Origin: an uncultured Actinomyces sp.
Lineage (GTDB): Bacteria; Actinomycetota; Actinomycetes; Actinomycetales; Actinomycetaceae
Length of the DNA stretch: 12,461 nucleotides
NCBI GenBank assembly: GCA_902373545.1
Contig: CABKMZ010000053.1
Location: 1-12,461, forward strand
Reading direction: 5' to 3'
Shown: positions 1-6,619 of the stretch, in pieces
Position numbering within the stretch: the first letter of the stretch is position 1
Layout: each line of letters begins with the position of its first letter
Program-made: the position numbers and the translations under genes
Notes under the pieces: model-generated
Told to the model about the DNA's origin: nothing
Database searches by the model: none
The model's input: the letters and a program-made list of their open reading frames with translations, nothing else

Positions 1-2
1 GC

Positions 3-647
3 GAAGAGGCCACTGCCCCCACCCAACGGAAGAAGCGTTCCCTCGCGACGACCATCCTCACGATCCTGGCCGTCCTCGCCCTCGTCATCTACGCCGTGGT
101 GGGAGGCTCATACGACTTCGGCACGGAACGACTCATCTGGACGGCCGCGGCCAGCGGGCTCGGGCTCATCGTCGCCATCGGGTGCCTGGTCAGCATCCCC
201 CGCTCCTTCCGCGAATTGCGGCGAGCCAAGGCCGCCGGCGACATCGCAACCAGCCGCATGCGCGTTCGCGCCCTGTTCTTCACCATCATCATCCTCCCCA
301 TCAGCGGCTACTTCTCCGCCACCCTCGGCGTCCCGGCTGCCCAAGACCTCGTCGAAGGCCACCACACCGTCACCGTCACCTCGTGCACCTACGAGCAGGG
401 CTCGCATCGACGGTCGCGTCGACGCGGAGGCGGGCGCACCGTGTACGACAACTACTTCACGATGACCCTCACCGACGGGACGGCGCATACGACAACCATC
501 GAGACAGACCAGCGCACGAGCATCCAGACCATGGGCGGCACCTACGAGGTGCTCTACCAGGCCTGCAACGTGCAATCGGGCAACGCGTCCATGACCCTGG
601 ACGTCTACGAGCACAGCTGGATCATCGTCGACGCCCGCCTGAACTGA
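3..647 (+). CDS. Partial membrane protein, paralogue 1 of 4 in a tandem array (5' end outside window)
   Basis: The reading frame is open from the first bases, so the gene starts upstream of the window; 214 residues are visible. A GTG at position 96 is not a credible start because it would remove the first membrane helix. Visible residues 14-33, 44-66 and 90-111 are hydrophobic helices. A basic loop containing RRAKAAGD lies between helices 2 and 3, which by the positive-inside rule puts the C-terminal domain outside. That domain has two cysteines (VTSC at about residue 128, YQAC at about 188), an Arg/Ser/Gly-rich insert, a DGTAHTTTIE strand and ends in DARLN. Gene 2 follows after 50 bp on the same strand, so co-transcription is likely. 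I do not recognise the family with certainty; the beta-rich DGT-containing domain after the helices is loosely like DUF3592-type proteins. Function unknown. Confidence 0.85.
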   Translation, partial: EEATAPTQRKKRSLATTILTILAVLALVIYAVVGGSYDFGTERLIWTAAASGLGLIVAIGCLVSIPRSFRELRRAKAAGDIATSRMRVRALFFTIIILPISGYFSATLGVPAAQDLVEGHHTVTVTSCTYEQGSHRRSRRRGGGRTVYDNYFTMTLTDGTAHTTTIETDQRTSIQTMGGTYEVLYQACNVQSGNASMTLDVYEHSWIIVDARLN

Positions 648-697
648 CACACAGACGATCTCGCCCCAGCTTCGTTCCCCCTCCCCTCAGGTCCACC

Positions 698-1627
698 ATG
701 AGCAACCAGAACCCGTATCCGTCTGCCTTCGGCCCGTCCGCCTTCGACCCGTCCGCCTCCGCACGCCAGTCCCCTCACCAGGCGCCCGACCCGTGGTCCC
801 CACGCGAGGACGCGCCCTCCAGCGGTGTCCCCCAACCACCGATCACGCGCAACCGGGGTGCATGGGAGGCCAACCCGACCGCCCCGAGCGTGGGCTGGCA
901 GGGAGGCCCCAACGGGCAAGCGCGCCGCACCCAGGCCTCGACGATGGGAAGCTCCTACCCGGGCGCATCCCCGACCGGCGCGCCGCGCGAGCCGAAGAAA
1001 GAGTCCAAGGGACACTTCTGGCTGTGGGTCATCCTGTCGACGCTGGGCATCATCATCGCCATGTTCGTGTACATGATCGGCGAGTCCTTCACCGTCGGCC
1101 CGGAAGTGCTTCAGTGGACGCTCATCAAGAGCGGCGTGCTTCTCATCGCTGCGCTCGGGTGCATCGCCCTCGGAGCCGTCGTACACCGCCGCATGCGTGC
1201 ATCCAGGGCGCAGGGTAACGAGAATGACGCCCTCTCACGACAGCCCGGACTCGTCATGGTTGGCTTTGTGGGACTGCTGCTCGGGTACTTTGCTCTGTCC
1301 AACGGGGTGCCCGCCGCCCTCGACCTCGCCGACGGACCACAGCCATTCACGGTGACGTCGTGCACCTACGACCAGTACTCGATGAAGAAATCGTCCTCCC
1401 GCGGCGGGAGCACGACCGTGTACGAAAACGAATTCACCATGACCTTCGACGACGGGACCGTCCACACGACGACCATCGAGATGGACAGCGCAGAGGATAT
1501 CGAGCATGAGGGCGGCGCGGTGAGAGTCCTCTATCAAGCGTGTCATCTGCGGTCGGGGGCCGCATCCATGACCGTGGATTACTACACTCACACGCGGGTC
1601 ATCGCGGACGCCCGGCTCAACAACTAG
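698..1627 (+). CDS. Three-helix membrane protein with Pro/Ser-rich N-terminal tail, paralogue 2 of 4
   Basis: The product has 309 residues from the ATG at 698. The frame is open further upstream (to 182) but that stretch lies over gene 1 in another frame, and the N-terminus MSNQNPYPSAF resembles that of paralogue 4 (MSSQYPYRNV), so 698 is chosen; the Shine-Dalgarno is weak (AGG at 689-691). Residues 1-105 are a low-complexity Pro/Ser/Gly tail, probably cytoplasmic. Helices lie at about 107-127, 142-162 and 184-205, with the basic loop HRRMRASRAQ after helix 2. The outer domain carries TVTSCTYDQ (Cys222), an FTMTFDDGT strand, VLYQAC (Cys282) and the terminal ADARLNN. The two cysteines are conserved in all four paralogues and may form a disulfide (inference). 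Function unknown. Confidence 0.85.
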   Translation: MSNQNPYPSAFGPSAFDPSASARQSPHQAPDPWSPREDAPSSGVPQPPITRNRGAWEANPTAPSVGWQGGPNGQARRTQASTMGSSYPGASPTGAPREPKKESKGHFWLWVILSTLGIIIAMFVYMIGESFTVGPEVLQWTLIKSGVLLIAALGCIALGAVVHRRMRASRAQGNENDALSRQPGLVMVGFVGLLLGYFALSNGVPAALDLADGPQPFTVTSCTYDQYSMKKSSSRGGSTTVYENEFTMTFDDGTVHTTTIEMDSAEDIEHEGGAVRVLYQACHLRSGAASMTVDYYTHTRVIADARLNN

Positions 1628-1842
1628 GCGCCGCCAAGCCGCGCCCGCAACGCCGGACAGAGGTTTGTCACGCGACGCCGACGCCCCGACAACACCGGGC
1701 CGCCAGTGCGTGGACACGGTGACTACCCCGTGGGCACACGGGTCTATCCTGGCTAGACACACGGCGATCAGGCCGACGCGAGCCCGCGTGCCCGCGCGAG
1801 CCGACCATCGCCTCGTCGATACCTCGCCCGAAGGACACACCG

Positions 1843-2544
1843 GTGACTAACACGAGCGTTCCCCAGCCCAACAAGGAACCCTACTACCCGCCCACGAGGC
1901 AGGATTACCGGGATCTCATCGAGCACCACTACCTGATCCGGGCCTTCACGTTCTTTCCGCTCATCATCGTCGCCGTCGCCATATACATGGCCGCGGACTA
2001 CGGGCCGCTCCACTTTCTTACGGGCGTCGCCATGAACGTCGGCGTCCTCGCCACCTGCCTGACCGTCCCCCTGGCGATCCCCGTCATGATCCGCGACGCG
2101 CGCGAGGCCCGAGAACGCGGGGTCGACAAAGCCATCCCGCGCCGTCGCCTGTGGAAGGTGGCGGGCCGCGTCGCCATCAGCCTCGCCTTCGGAGCGATCA
2201 GCATCGCCTACCTCACTCCCTTCGTGCGCGACGCCACCGACGGCTCACGCAACGTGACCGTCACCAGCTGCACGAACACGGTCGCCCAGAGGCAGCAGCG
2301 CAGCGGCAGCCGCGGCCGGACCCGCGTCATCAACTACGAGGTCTACGAGATCACGATGCAGCTCGCCGACGGTTCCACCCGCGTGCAAGACATGCGCCTG
2401 CACCCCCGGGACAACGAATCTGCTAGCAGCCAGGCAGTCTACGACGTGCTCTACGAGGCCTGCGTGACCCATGCCGGCACCACCGGCATGACGTTGAAGA
2501 TCATGCCCCACTCCCGGACCATCCTGGCCGCGCGCCTCAACTGA
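1843..2544 (+). CDS. Three-helix membrane protein, divergent paralogue 3 of 4
   Basis: The product has 233 residues from a GTG start at 1843, supported by AAGGA at 1831-1835 seven bases upstream. It has a short N-terminus without the long Pro-rich tail, helices at about 32-52, 60-82 and 106-127, and a very basic loop between helices 2 and 3 (RDAREARERG and PRRRLWK). The outer domain keeps the family signature: VTVTSC (Cys143), an Arg/Ser/Gly-rich loop, a YEITMQLADGST strand, VLYEAC (Cys207), TGMTLKI and the terminal AARLN. It is the most diverged copy. It sits 215 bp after gene 2 and only 43 bp before gene 4, so it may begin its own transcription unit with gene 4. The 215-bp gap holds a small hairpin (CCCGTG/CACGGG, 1727-1742). 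Function unknown. Confidence 0.85.
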   Translation: MTNTSVPQPNKEPYYPPTRQDYRDLIEHHYLIRAFTFFPLIIVAVAIYMAADYGPLHFLTGVAMNVGVLATCLTVPLAIPVMIRDAREARERGVDKAIPRRRLWKVAGRVAISLAFGAISIAYLTPFVRDATDGSRNVTVTSCTNTVAQRQQRSGSRGRTRVINYEVYEITMQLADGSTRVQDMRLHPRDNESASSQAVYDVLYEACVTHAGTTGMTLKIMPHSRTILAARLN

Positions 2545-2587
2545 CGACGCGCCCTCCAACGCGACTGTAGCCCGTCAAAGGATCCAC

Positions 2588-3394
2588 ATGAGTTCCCAGT
2601 ATCCCTACCGCAACGTTCCCTCCCAGCCTCCCATCCCCGGCCCGCCCGCCGGTTCCGTGCCGGGCGCCGGTTCCCTGCCGGGCGCCGGTTCCCTGCCGGG
2701 CGCCGGTTCCCTGCCGGGGTCCGGTTCCCTGCCGGGGGCCGGTTCCGTGCCGGGGGCGCCCTCGGGGGCTCCCAAGCGCGGTGCCCTCCGGCGTCTGGCC
2801 CCCTACTCCATCATCGCGATCCCGGCGGCGTTCGTCGCCACCCACGTCATCATGTCCAACATGGACGCCTACGGCAGCGGCATGCTCACAAGCACCATCC
2901 TCCTGTGCTGTGTCGGGCTCGTCATCGTGGTCGGCGGGATCGTCGCGATCGTCTCGTCCCTGGGAGAGTTGCGCACCGCGAAACAATCCGGCGACCGCCG
3001 CGCCTACAGTAAAAAACGAGACTCCATGGGCTGGACCACGATCGGCGTCCTCATGATCGCAGCGCCCACTTTCTTTTACCTGGTTCCCGCCGCCTGGGAC
3101 CTGTTCGATGGGTCGCAGACGCGCACGGTCACCTCCTGCAGCTATGACCAAGACATCGTGAGCAGTTACCGGATTCCGCGCAACGACACCAGTTTCAACA
3201 ATCACTTCCACATGCGTTTCGAGGACGGCACCCGCCACACCTTCTCCATCAGGACGCAAAGCCGAGACATTTCTCGGCTGTCAGGAATCATGCAGCCGCT
3301 CTACCAGGCGTGCGTCCTCAACCCGGACAAGACTCCCCTCACCATCGACGTGTACATGCACAGCATGGTCCTGGAGGACGTGCGACTGTCCTGA
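2588..3394 (+). CDS. Three-helix membrane protein with PGAGSL-repeat tail, paralogue 4 of 4
   Basis: The product has 268 residues. The ATG at 2588 is preceded by AAAGGA at 2577-2582, a good Shine-Dalgarno. Residues 22-57 are six tandem six-residue repeats of the type GSLPGA, encoded by 18-bp DNA repeats, giving a flexible and presumably cytoplasmic N-terminal tail. Helices lie at about 72-92, 99-123 and 148-170; the loop between helices 2 and 3 has ELRTAKQSGDRR, matching RRAKAAGD in paralogue 1. The outer domain has TVTSCSYDQD (Cys184), HFHMRFEDGTRHTFS, LYQAC (Cys242) and TIDVYMHS, ending EDVRLS. It is the last member of the array and is convergent with the hydrolase gene downstream. Function unknown; the shared domain plan with genes 1-3 is visible directly in the translations. 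Confidence 0.87.
   Translation: MSSQYPYRNVPSQPPIPGPPAGSVPGAGSLPGAGSLPGAGSLPGSGSLPGAGSVPGAPSGAPKRGALRRLAPYSIIAIPAAFVATHVIMSNMDAYGSGMLTSTILLCCVGLVIVVGGIVAIVSSLGELRTAKQSGDRRAYSKKRDSMGWTTIGVLMIAAPTFFYLVPAAWDLFDGSQTRTVTSCSYDQDIVSSYRIPRNDTSFNNHFHMRFEDGTRHTFSIRTQSRDISRLSGIMQPLYQACVLNPDKTPLTIDVYMHSMVLEDVRLS
2651..2758 (+). repeat. Six tandem 18-bp repeats inside the N-terminal coding region of paralogue 4
   Basis: Six back-to-back units of the type GGTTCCCTGCCGGGCGCC begin at 2651, 2669, 2687, 2705, 2723 and 2741. Units 2 and 3 are identical; the others differ at a few positions. Because 18 is a multiple of three, copy-number change by slippage would keep the reading frame and only change the length of the Gly/Ser/Pro tail. 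Confidence 0.95.
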
Positions 3395-3452
3395 GGGGCG
3401 TGCTGGCGGACCTTCCCCCGTGTGGGCGTGCTGGCGGGCGCTGCCCCGCGCA

Positions 3453-3477
3453 GGCCTCGTCCCTCATTGACGAGGCC
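3453..3477. terminator. Hairpin between convergent genes (possible bidirectional terminator)
   Basis: A perfect 9-bp inverted repeat GGCCTCGTC/GACGAGGCC with a 7-base loop lies in the 107-bp gap between the ends of paralogue 4 (plus) and the hydrolase (minus). Neither side is followed by a clear T-run, so intrinsic termination is uncertain; position and symmetry are the main support. Confidence 0.45.
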
Positions 3478-3501
3478 GTGAAACGCCGCGTGAAACACAG
3501 G

Positions 3502-4386
3502 TCAGCCCTGGGTGAGGATCCCCGAGATGAAGCGCGCGCTGTGGTCGAGGGCGGCCTCGGCCTCGGGAATGGTGGGAACGCCCAGGACATACACGTGGAA
3601 GCCATCCGGCTCCACCCGCAAACGCACGTCGACGCCGGCGCGAGCGGCCTTACGCGCAAAATCGATCACGTCGGGGCCCACGATGTCCGCGTCTCCCTGG
3701 AAGATGCGCATCGGCGGCAGTCCCGCCGGGTCACCATACAGGGGGCTGACACACCAGTCGGTCGGATCCAGGTCGCCCGCCCACGCGCGGCCCGCCCACG
3801 CCAGGCCGGGGACACGCAGGATCTTGTCGCGGAGCTGCACCTTCTCGATCTCGGGGTTCGTCATGGTCACATCCACCCACGGCGCGTACAGGACGAGGCC
3901 GTCCACCTGACGTTTGTCCGCGTCGCGTCGCTGCATGGCGAGGGACAGCGCCAGGCCTCCACCCGCCGAGTCGCCGAAGATAACGACGCGGCCGAACTCA
4001 GCCTGGGCCTCGTCGACGATGGGCTGGACGAAGTCGAAAGCTTCGGTCGCGGTGTGCTTGGGGGCGAGCGGGTAGTCGGGAATGATGACGGGCAGGCCCG
4101 TGCGGTCGATAAGGCCCTCGACGATGCCCCACTGGCCCACGACCATCGGGTACACGTACGCTCCGCCATGCAGATAGATGAGTGCACCGCCCGAACGCAG
4201 GCCCCGCTTCGGAAACACGCGGGTAACGCCATTTTCGCTCGTCGCGGTGAAACGCGCACGCATGCGTCGAGGCATCGGATGCGGCTTCGGGGCGTGGAGC
4301 GCCATCTGCTCAGTTGCCGTCTCGCTGTGGAGCAACGGAGGCACAAGACCCATACAGAAGTGAACAACGCGCATCTGGAGGGACAT
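3502..4386 (-). CDS. Alpha/beta hydrolase of the hormone-sensitive-lipase (HSL) type esterase family
   Basis: The 294-residue product is an alpha/beta-hydrolase fold-3 carboxylesterase/lipase-like enzyme. The oxyanion-hole motif YLHGGAY is at residues 71-77; the nucleophile elbow GDSAGG puts the catalytic serine at 140. The acid is probably Asp234 in DADIVGPD, aligning with the DPLxDE-type motif, and the base is His264 in DGFHVY, completing the triad. No signal peptide is visible, so it is probably cytoplasmic; the substrate (a small acyl ester) cannot be deduced. The frame stays open upstream to an ATG at 4542, but the start at 4386 has the Shine-Dalgarno-like GAAAGAGG just upstream and gives the normal family length, while the extra 52 residues look non-coding. 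It is convergent with the membrane-protein array and transcribed alone. Confidence 0.88.
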   Translation of the reverse strand: MSLQMRVVHFCMGLVPPLLHSETATEQMALHAPKPHPMPRRMRARFTATSENGVTRVFPKRGLRSGGALIYLHGGAYVYPMVVGQWGIVEGLIDRTGLPVIIPDYPLAPKHTATEAFDFVQPIVDEAQAEFGRVVIFGDSAGGGLALSLAMQRRDADKRQVDGLVLYAPWVDVTMTNPEIEKVQLRDKILRVPGLAWAGRAWAGDLDPTDWCVSPLYGDPAGLPPMRIFQGDADIVGPDVIDFARKAARAGVDVRLRVEPDGFHVYVLGVPTIPEAEAALDHSARFISGILTQG

Positions 4387-4701
4387 GGGGCCTCTTTCGT
4401 ATCGACGAATCAGTCTGTGCGCGCCGGGACGCACCCGCGCGCCAACATGTACCAGGATACGCTGCGAGGGAGGTTTCCTGCCTCTCGCACAGGCTCGTCG
4501 TTGCTCCACAGGGCACGAGTCCAACGTCAGCCGCAGGGGCACTCACTATCATCCGCGCCGAAGCCAAGGCGTCTGTGTTTCCCACAGGAGTACGAGACCC
4601 TGTTGTCTCAGGATCGCCACGAGTACATCGGCCGATATCTGGTTCCTCGTCCAGGTGTCTCGCGCGCGTATTCGGCTCACTGGAAATAGTTGCGTTGGCT
4701 T
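4387..4701. other. Non-coding stretch upstream of the hydrolase
   Basis: No convincing gene lies in these 315 bases: the open frames here have no family-like content and no ribosome binding site. It should hold the hydrolase promoter on the minus strand, but I could not pick confident -35/-10 boxes. A 10-bp perfect palindrome, ATCGGCCGAT, sits at 4627-4636. The base composition starts to drop toward the iteron array at 4702. Confidence 0.5.
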
Positions 4702-4802
4702 ATGGATAGGAAACGTCGTTCTGGATAGGAACTACTCATCTGGATAAGAAAATAAGCTATCCAGAACGCAATAACCTATCCCGATTTCCGTTTCCTATCC
4801 AG
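4702..4802 (+). repeat. Left 101-bp terminal inverted repeat: palindromic 3+3 array of 19-bp-spaced iterons
   Basis: Three units of the type CTGGATAGG start at 4702 (variant ATGGATAGG), 4721 and 4740 (variant CTGGATAAG). Three inverted units of the type CCTATCCAG start at 4756 (variant GCTATCCAG), 4775 (variant CCTATCCCG) and 4794. Within each half the step is exactly 19 bp, and the step across the centre is 16 bp. The whole array matches the reverse complement of 6133-6233 at about 87 of 101 positions by hand count, with no gaps. Confidence 0.95.
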
Positions 4803-4967
4803 ATGGTGTGCGGGGCTTCTCCTCGTTGATCTCTATGGGATGCTCCTCACGCCAACAGCGTGCAATCAGATGTCAGCCCCCTCATACACCCCATCGCTAA
4901 CAGCTCTCCGCACGCGAGTCCAGCCACCCATCCTGACAGACGACTCCCAACACCTCACTCCTTGCCG

Positions 4968-5006
4968 TTATGCACAGGGGTAAATCAAGAGAGCCGGTTA
5001 TCCACA
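4968..5006 (+). other. Two DnaA-box-like motifs (TTATNCACA) 30 bp apart
   Basis: TTATGCACA at 4968-4976 and TTATCCACA at 4998-5006 both match the TTATNCACA consensus exactly, in the same orientation, and share the extended form GTTATNCACAGG. They lie between the left iteron array and the DUF559-like gene. The match is seen directly; binding by DnaA is inference, and actinobacterial DnaA boxes often prefer TTGTCCACA. Confidence 0.45.
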
Positions 5007-5058
5007 GGCCCTCCTTTTCGACTACGCCCAACTCGAGGCTCTGTTCGAAGCTAGATGC

Positions 5059-6159
5059 ATGAACCAGGTACCTGTTGTCGTCACCGATATCTTCCAGACG
5101 CCAAAGAGCCAAGCGTATTCGCCCGTCACCGTGCGCATCATGCGCGGCATTGCAGCTGCTCTCCCACTCCATCCAGACAAGTCAACTCCATGGGAAATAT
5201 GGAACGCAGTTGCCCTCGCCCGAATCCATGTAGTGAGTGCATCCCTGCAGCACCAAGCACTGTACGTAGGACGTAGTTGCCTTCTACTCAACGGAATTCA
5301 GGGATGGTCCGCGAATCCAAAGATAACCATCTACAGGCCGACAAGACGATCTACTTCCCGACTTCCAGCGTGTTCGATCGGCTCAACGACAGTACCCGAA
5401 ACATGTGTCACCTATTCCACCATCCCCCCGCTCTCCGAGGAACGCAGACGCACTAACGGATTGGAAACGGAACACCCGTACGATGCACTCATCCGTTGCG
5501 TTCAGCAAGAGGAGCCATTGGAGGCTTTCGTCCTCGGATGCATGGCACTGCATCAGTGGAGCAACTTTTCAATGTTTGAGCAGATGGAATCACGTGAACG
5601 GGCAGAAGAAATCCGCGTAGCGCTCCTCAAGCGCCTCGAACATTCCCCCACAAAACGAGGACTACGCCGAGCACGTGCCATTCTTCACGCGATTGATCCT
5701 GGATGCGAAAATCCTGCTGAAGCAGCCTTGCTTTGGCTTGTGCGCTCGATCAGCCCATTCCCGTCACTGACTCAAGTACATATCGAGGTCCGGGGTCGTC
5801 ACTATTACGCAGATATTGTCATCGCAGATCTTCGAATCATCATTGAATTTGACGGCATCGGAAAACTAGGCGACAACCAATCCGATCTTGCGCGTGCAAA
5901 ACGGGAGTGGATCCGCAGGGATGAGGATCTTCGCGATGCAGGGTGGAACATTGTTCGTGTCAGCTGGCCGGACTACAACGACTGGGAGGGTCTACGGTTG
6001 AGGCTCATGAGAGCGCTAGGGCGTACGAGCTCATCACTCGATCATCGCCTTCTATGGAGCCCTCCCACCGAGCGTTGTGATGGTCGAAATAGACGTTTCC
6101 GGATCGGACGCACCCCACAAGGAGTTCATGTTCTGGATAGGAAACAGCGTACTGGATAG
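5059..6159 (+). CDS. AbiEi-like / DUF559 protein with C-terminal PD-(D/E)XK nuclease-like domain
   Basis: The product has 366 residues. Its C-terminal third looks like the endonuclease-fold DUF559/Vsr-like domain common in actinobacterial AbiEi-family proteins: NPAEAALLWLV (215-225, Glu221), HYYADIVIADLRIIIEFDG (248-266, Asp252, Glu263), Lys269, then a helix RAKREWIRRDEDLRDAG and the closing strand NIVRVSW (297-303). The segment ARIHVVSASLQHQALYVG resembles the conserved SHxSAA-type region of the same proteins. The first half is diverged and a winged-helix DNA-binding domain is not obvious. The start is uncertain: ATG 5059 has only a weak GAAG at 5047-5050, and the frame is open back to 4984 with plausible-looking residues but no ATG, GTG or TTG. 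The last nine or so codons and the stop lie inside the right inverted repeat. Whether it is an antitoxin, nuclease or DNA-binding regulator is unknown; no partner toxin gene is adjacent. Confidence 0.8.
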   Translation: MNQVPVVVTDIFQTPKSQAYSPVTVRIMRGIAAALPLHPDKSTPWEIWNAVALARIHVVSASLQHQALYVGRSCLLLNGIQGWSANPKITIYRPTRRSTSRLPACSIGSTTVPETCVTYSTIPPLSEERRRTNGLETEHPYDALIRCVQQEEPLEAFVLGCMALHQWSNFSMFEQMESRERAEEIRVALLKRLEHSPTKRGLRRARAILHAIDPGCENPAEAALLWLVRSISPFPSLTQVHIEVRGRHYYADIVIADLRIIIEFDGIGKLGDNQSDLARAKREWIRRDEDLRDAGWNIVRVSWPDYNDWEGLRLRLMRALGRTSSSLDHRLLWSPPTERCDGRNRRFRIGRTPQGVHVLDRKQRTG

Positions 6160-6233
6160 GTTATCGCGTTCTGGATAGCTTAATAACCTATCCAGATGAG
6201 TAGTTCCTATCCAGAACAGCGTTTCCTATCCAG
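6133..6233 (-). repeat. Right 101-bp terminal inverted repeat: palindromic 3+3 array of 19-bp-spaced iterons
   Basis: CTGGATAGG-type units start at 6133, 6152 and 6171 (last one CTGGATAGC), and inverted CCTATCCAG units at 6187, 6206 and 6225. Steps are 19, 19, 16, 19 and 19 bp, the same architecture as the left array. The second left-array unit (19 bp including its spacer) is identical in the reverse complement here. The similarity stops right at the outer unit edges on both sides. Confidence 0.95.
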
Positions 6234-6503
6234 AACGAGGGCCGGTGGATTGACACCACCCATAGATGGGTTGCTCACGCTACCACGCGCGCTCTCGGCG
6301 TCAGCCCAGTACACGGACAACCTGTTCGCATGAGCGGGCGCGCTTACGATCGGCGGCGGATGAGCCCGCCGCACGTCGCTTTCCGTCGCACAGGGGACGC
6401 AAACCAAGCTGCGCGCACCCCGCGGGCCACGCGTGCCTCGCGAAACCGCACCTGGCTCCCGCCGGTGACGCAAACAAAACGCATACACGACGCGCATACA
6501 AAA
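6234..6503. other. Non-coding stretch between the iteron island and the bL37 terminator
   Basis: No gene is supported. Open frames on both strands are Arg/Ala/Pro-rich shadow frames without ribosome binding sites. Visible details are a small palindrome ACCCAT-AG-ATGGGT at 6258-6271 and two copies of GACGCAAAC. No tRNA-like cloverleaf was seen. Confidence 0.5.
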
Positions 6504-6531
6504 CGCGCCCGGACCAACCGGTCCGGGCGCG
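6496..6531 (-). terminator. Rho-independent terminator of the sigR-rsrA-bL37 operon
   Basis: A perfect 12-bp stem (6504-6515 paired with 6520-6531) has a 4-base loop. On the minus strand it is followed at once by TTTTGTATG. It begins 14 bp after the bL37 stop codon, in the right orientation for that operon. Confidence 0.88.
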
Positions 6532-6544
6532 CAACGTATTCGGC

Positions 6545-6619
6545 TCAGGCGTTAGGACGCTTGCCGTGGTTCGCGCCGTGCTTACGACGATCGCGACGCT
6601 TACGACCCCGCTTCGACAT
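6545..6619 (-). CDS. Ribosomal mini-protein bL37 (24 residues)
   Basis: This 24-residue, extremely basic protein starts MSKRGRKRRDRR and ends ANHGKRPNA, the pattern of the actinobacterial large-subunit protein bL37 first recognised in the mycobacterial ribosome structure. The start ATG at 6619 has a strong Shine-Dalgarno AAGGAG six bases upstream, which fixes it inside a longer open frame. It follows rsrA on the same strand after about 170 bp and is closed by a strong intrinsic terminator. The 170-bp gap may hold its own promoter, so both read-through from sigR-rsrA and independent transcription are possible. Identification rests on sequence pattern and context from memory, not a search. Confidence 0.82.
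   Translation of the reverse strand: MSKRGRKRRDRRKHGANHGKRPNA

Larger units (their letters stand above)
4702..6233. mobile_element. Candidate 1.5-kb element bounded by iteron-type inverted repeats, carrying a DUF559-like gene
   Basis: Two 101-bp imperfect inverted repeats enclose 1330 bp containing one gene. The interior is visibly poorer in G/C than the flanking aroA, rsgA and sigR regions, suggesting transfer. No transposase or integrase is encoded inside, and I see no clear target-site duplication just outside the repeats. Alternatives are a regulatory DNA cassette whose arrays bind the encoded protein, or a remnant of an iteron-type replicon. Boundaries are taken from the outer repeat edges. 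Confidence 0.4.

Noticed and set aside
182..697. Upstream in-frame extension of paralogue 2
   Set aside because: It overlaps gene 1 in another frame, is His/Arg/Pro-rich shadow sequence, and the ATG at 698 gives an N-terminus like paralogue 4.
2537..3259. Minus-strand frame opposite paralogue 4
   Set aside because: Its repeat-rich content (GTGARQ units) is just the complement of the coding 18-bp repeat; no initiation signal.
4387..4542. 52-residue N-terminal extension of the hydrolase
   Set aside because: Arg-rich, no family similarity, and the start at 4386 has a proper Shine-Dalgarno and gives normal length.
3310..4689. Long plus-strand frame antisense to the hydrolase (459 residues)
   Set aside because: A GC-rich shadow frame; the opposite strand holds a full HSL-family triad and a ribosome binding site.
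4702..4802. CRISPR array from the 19-bp periodic repeats
   Set aside because: Units are about 9 bp with 10-bp gaps, orientation flips in the middle, and the spacers are themselves conserved between the two arrays; this is not repeat-spacer architecture and there are no cas genes.
6258..6271. ACCCAT-AG-ATGGGT palindrome as an operator
   Set aside because: An isolated short palindrome with no adjacent promoter or second copy; chance is likely.
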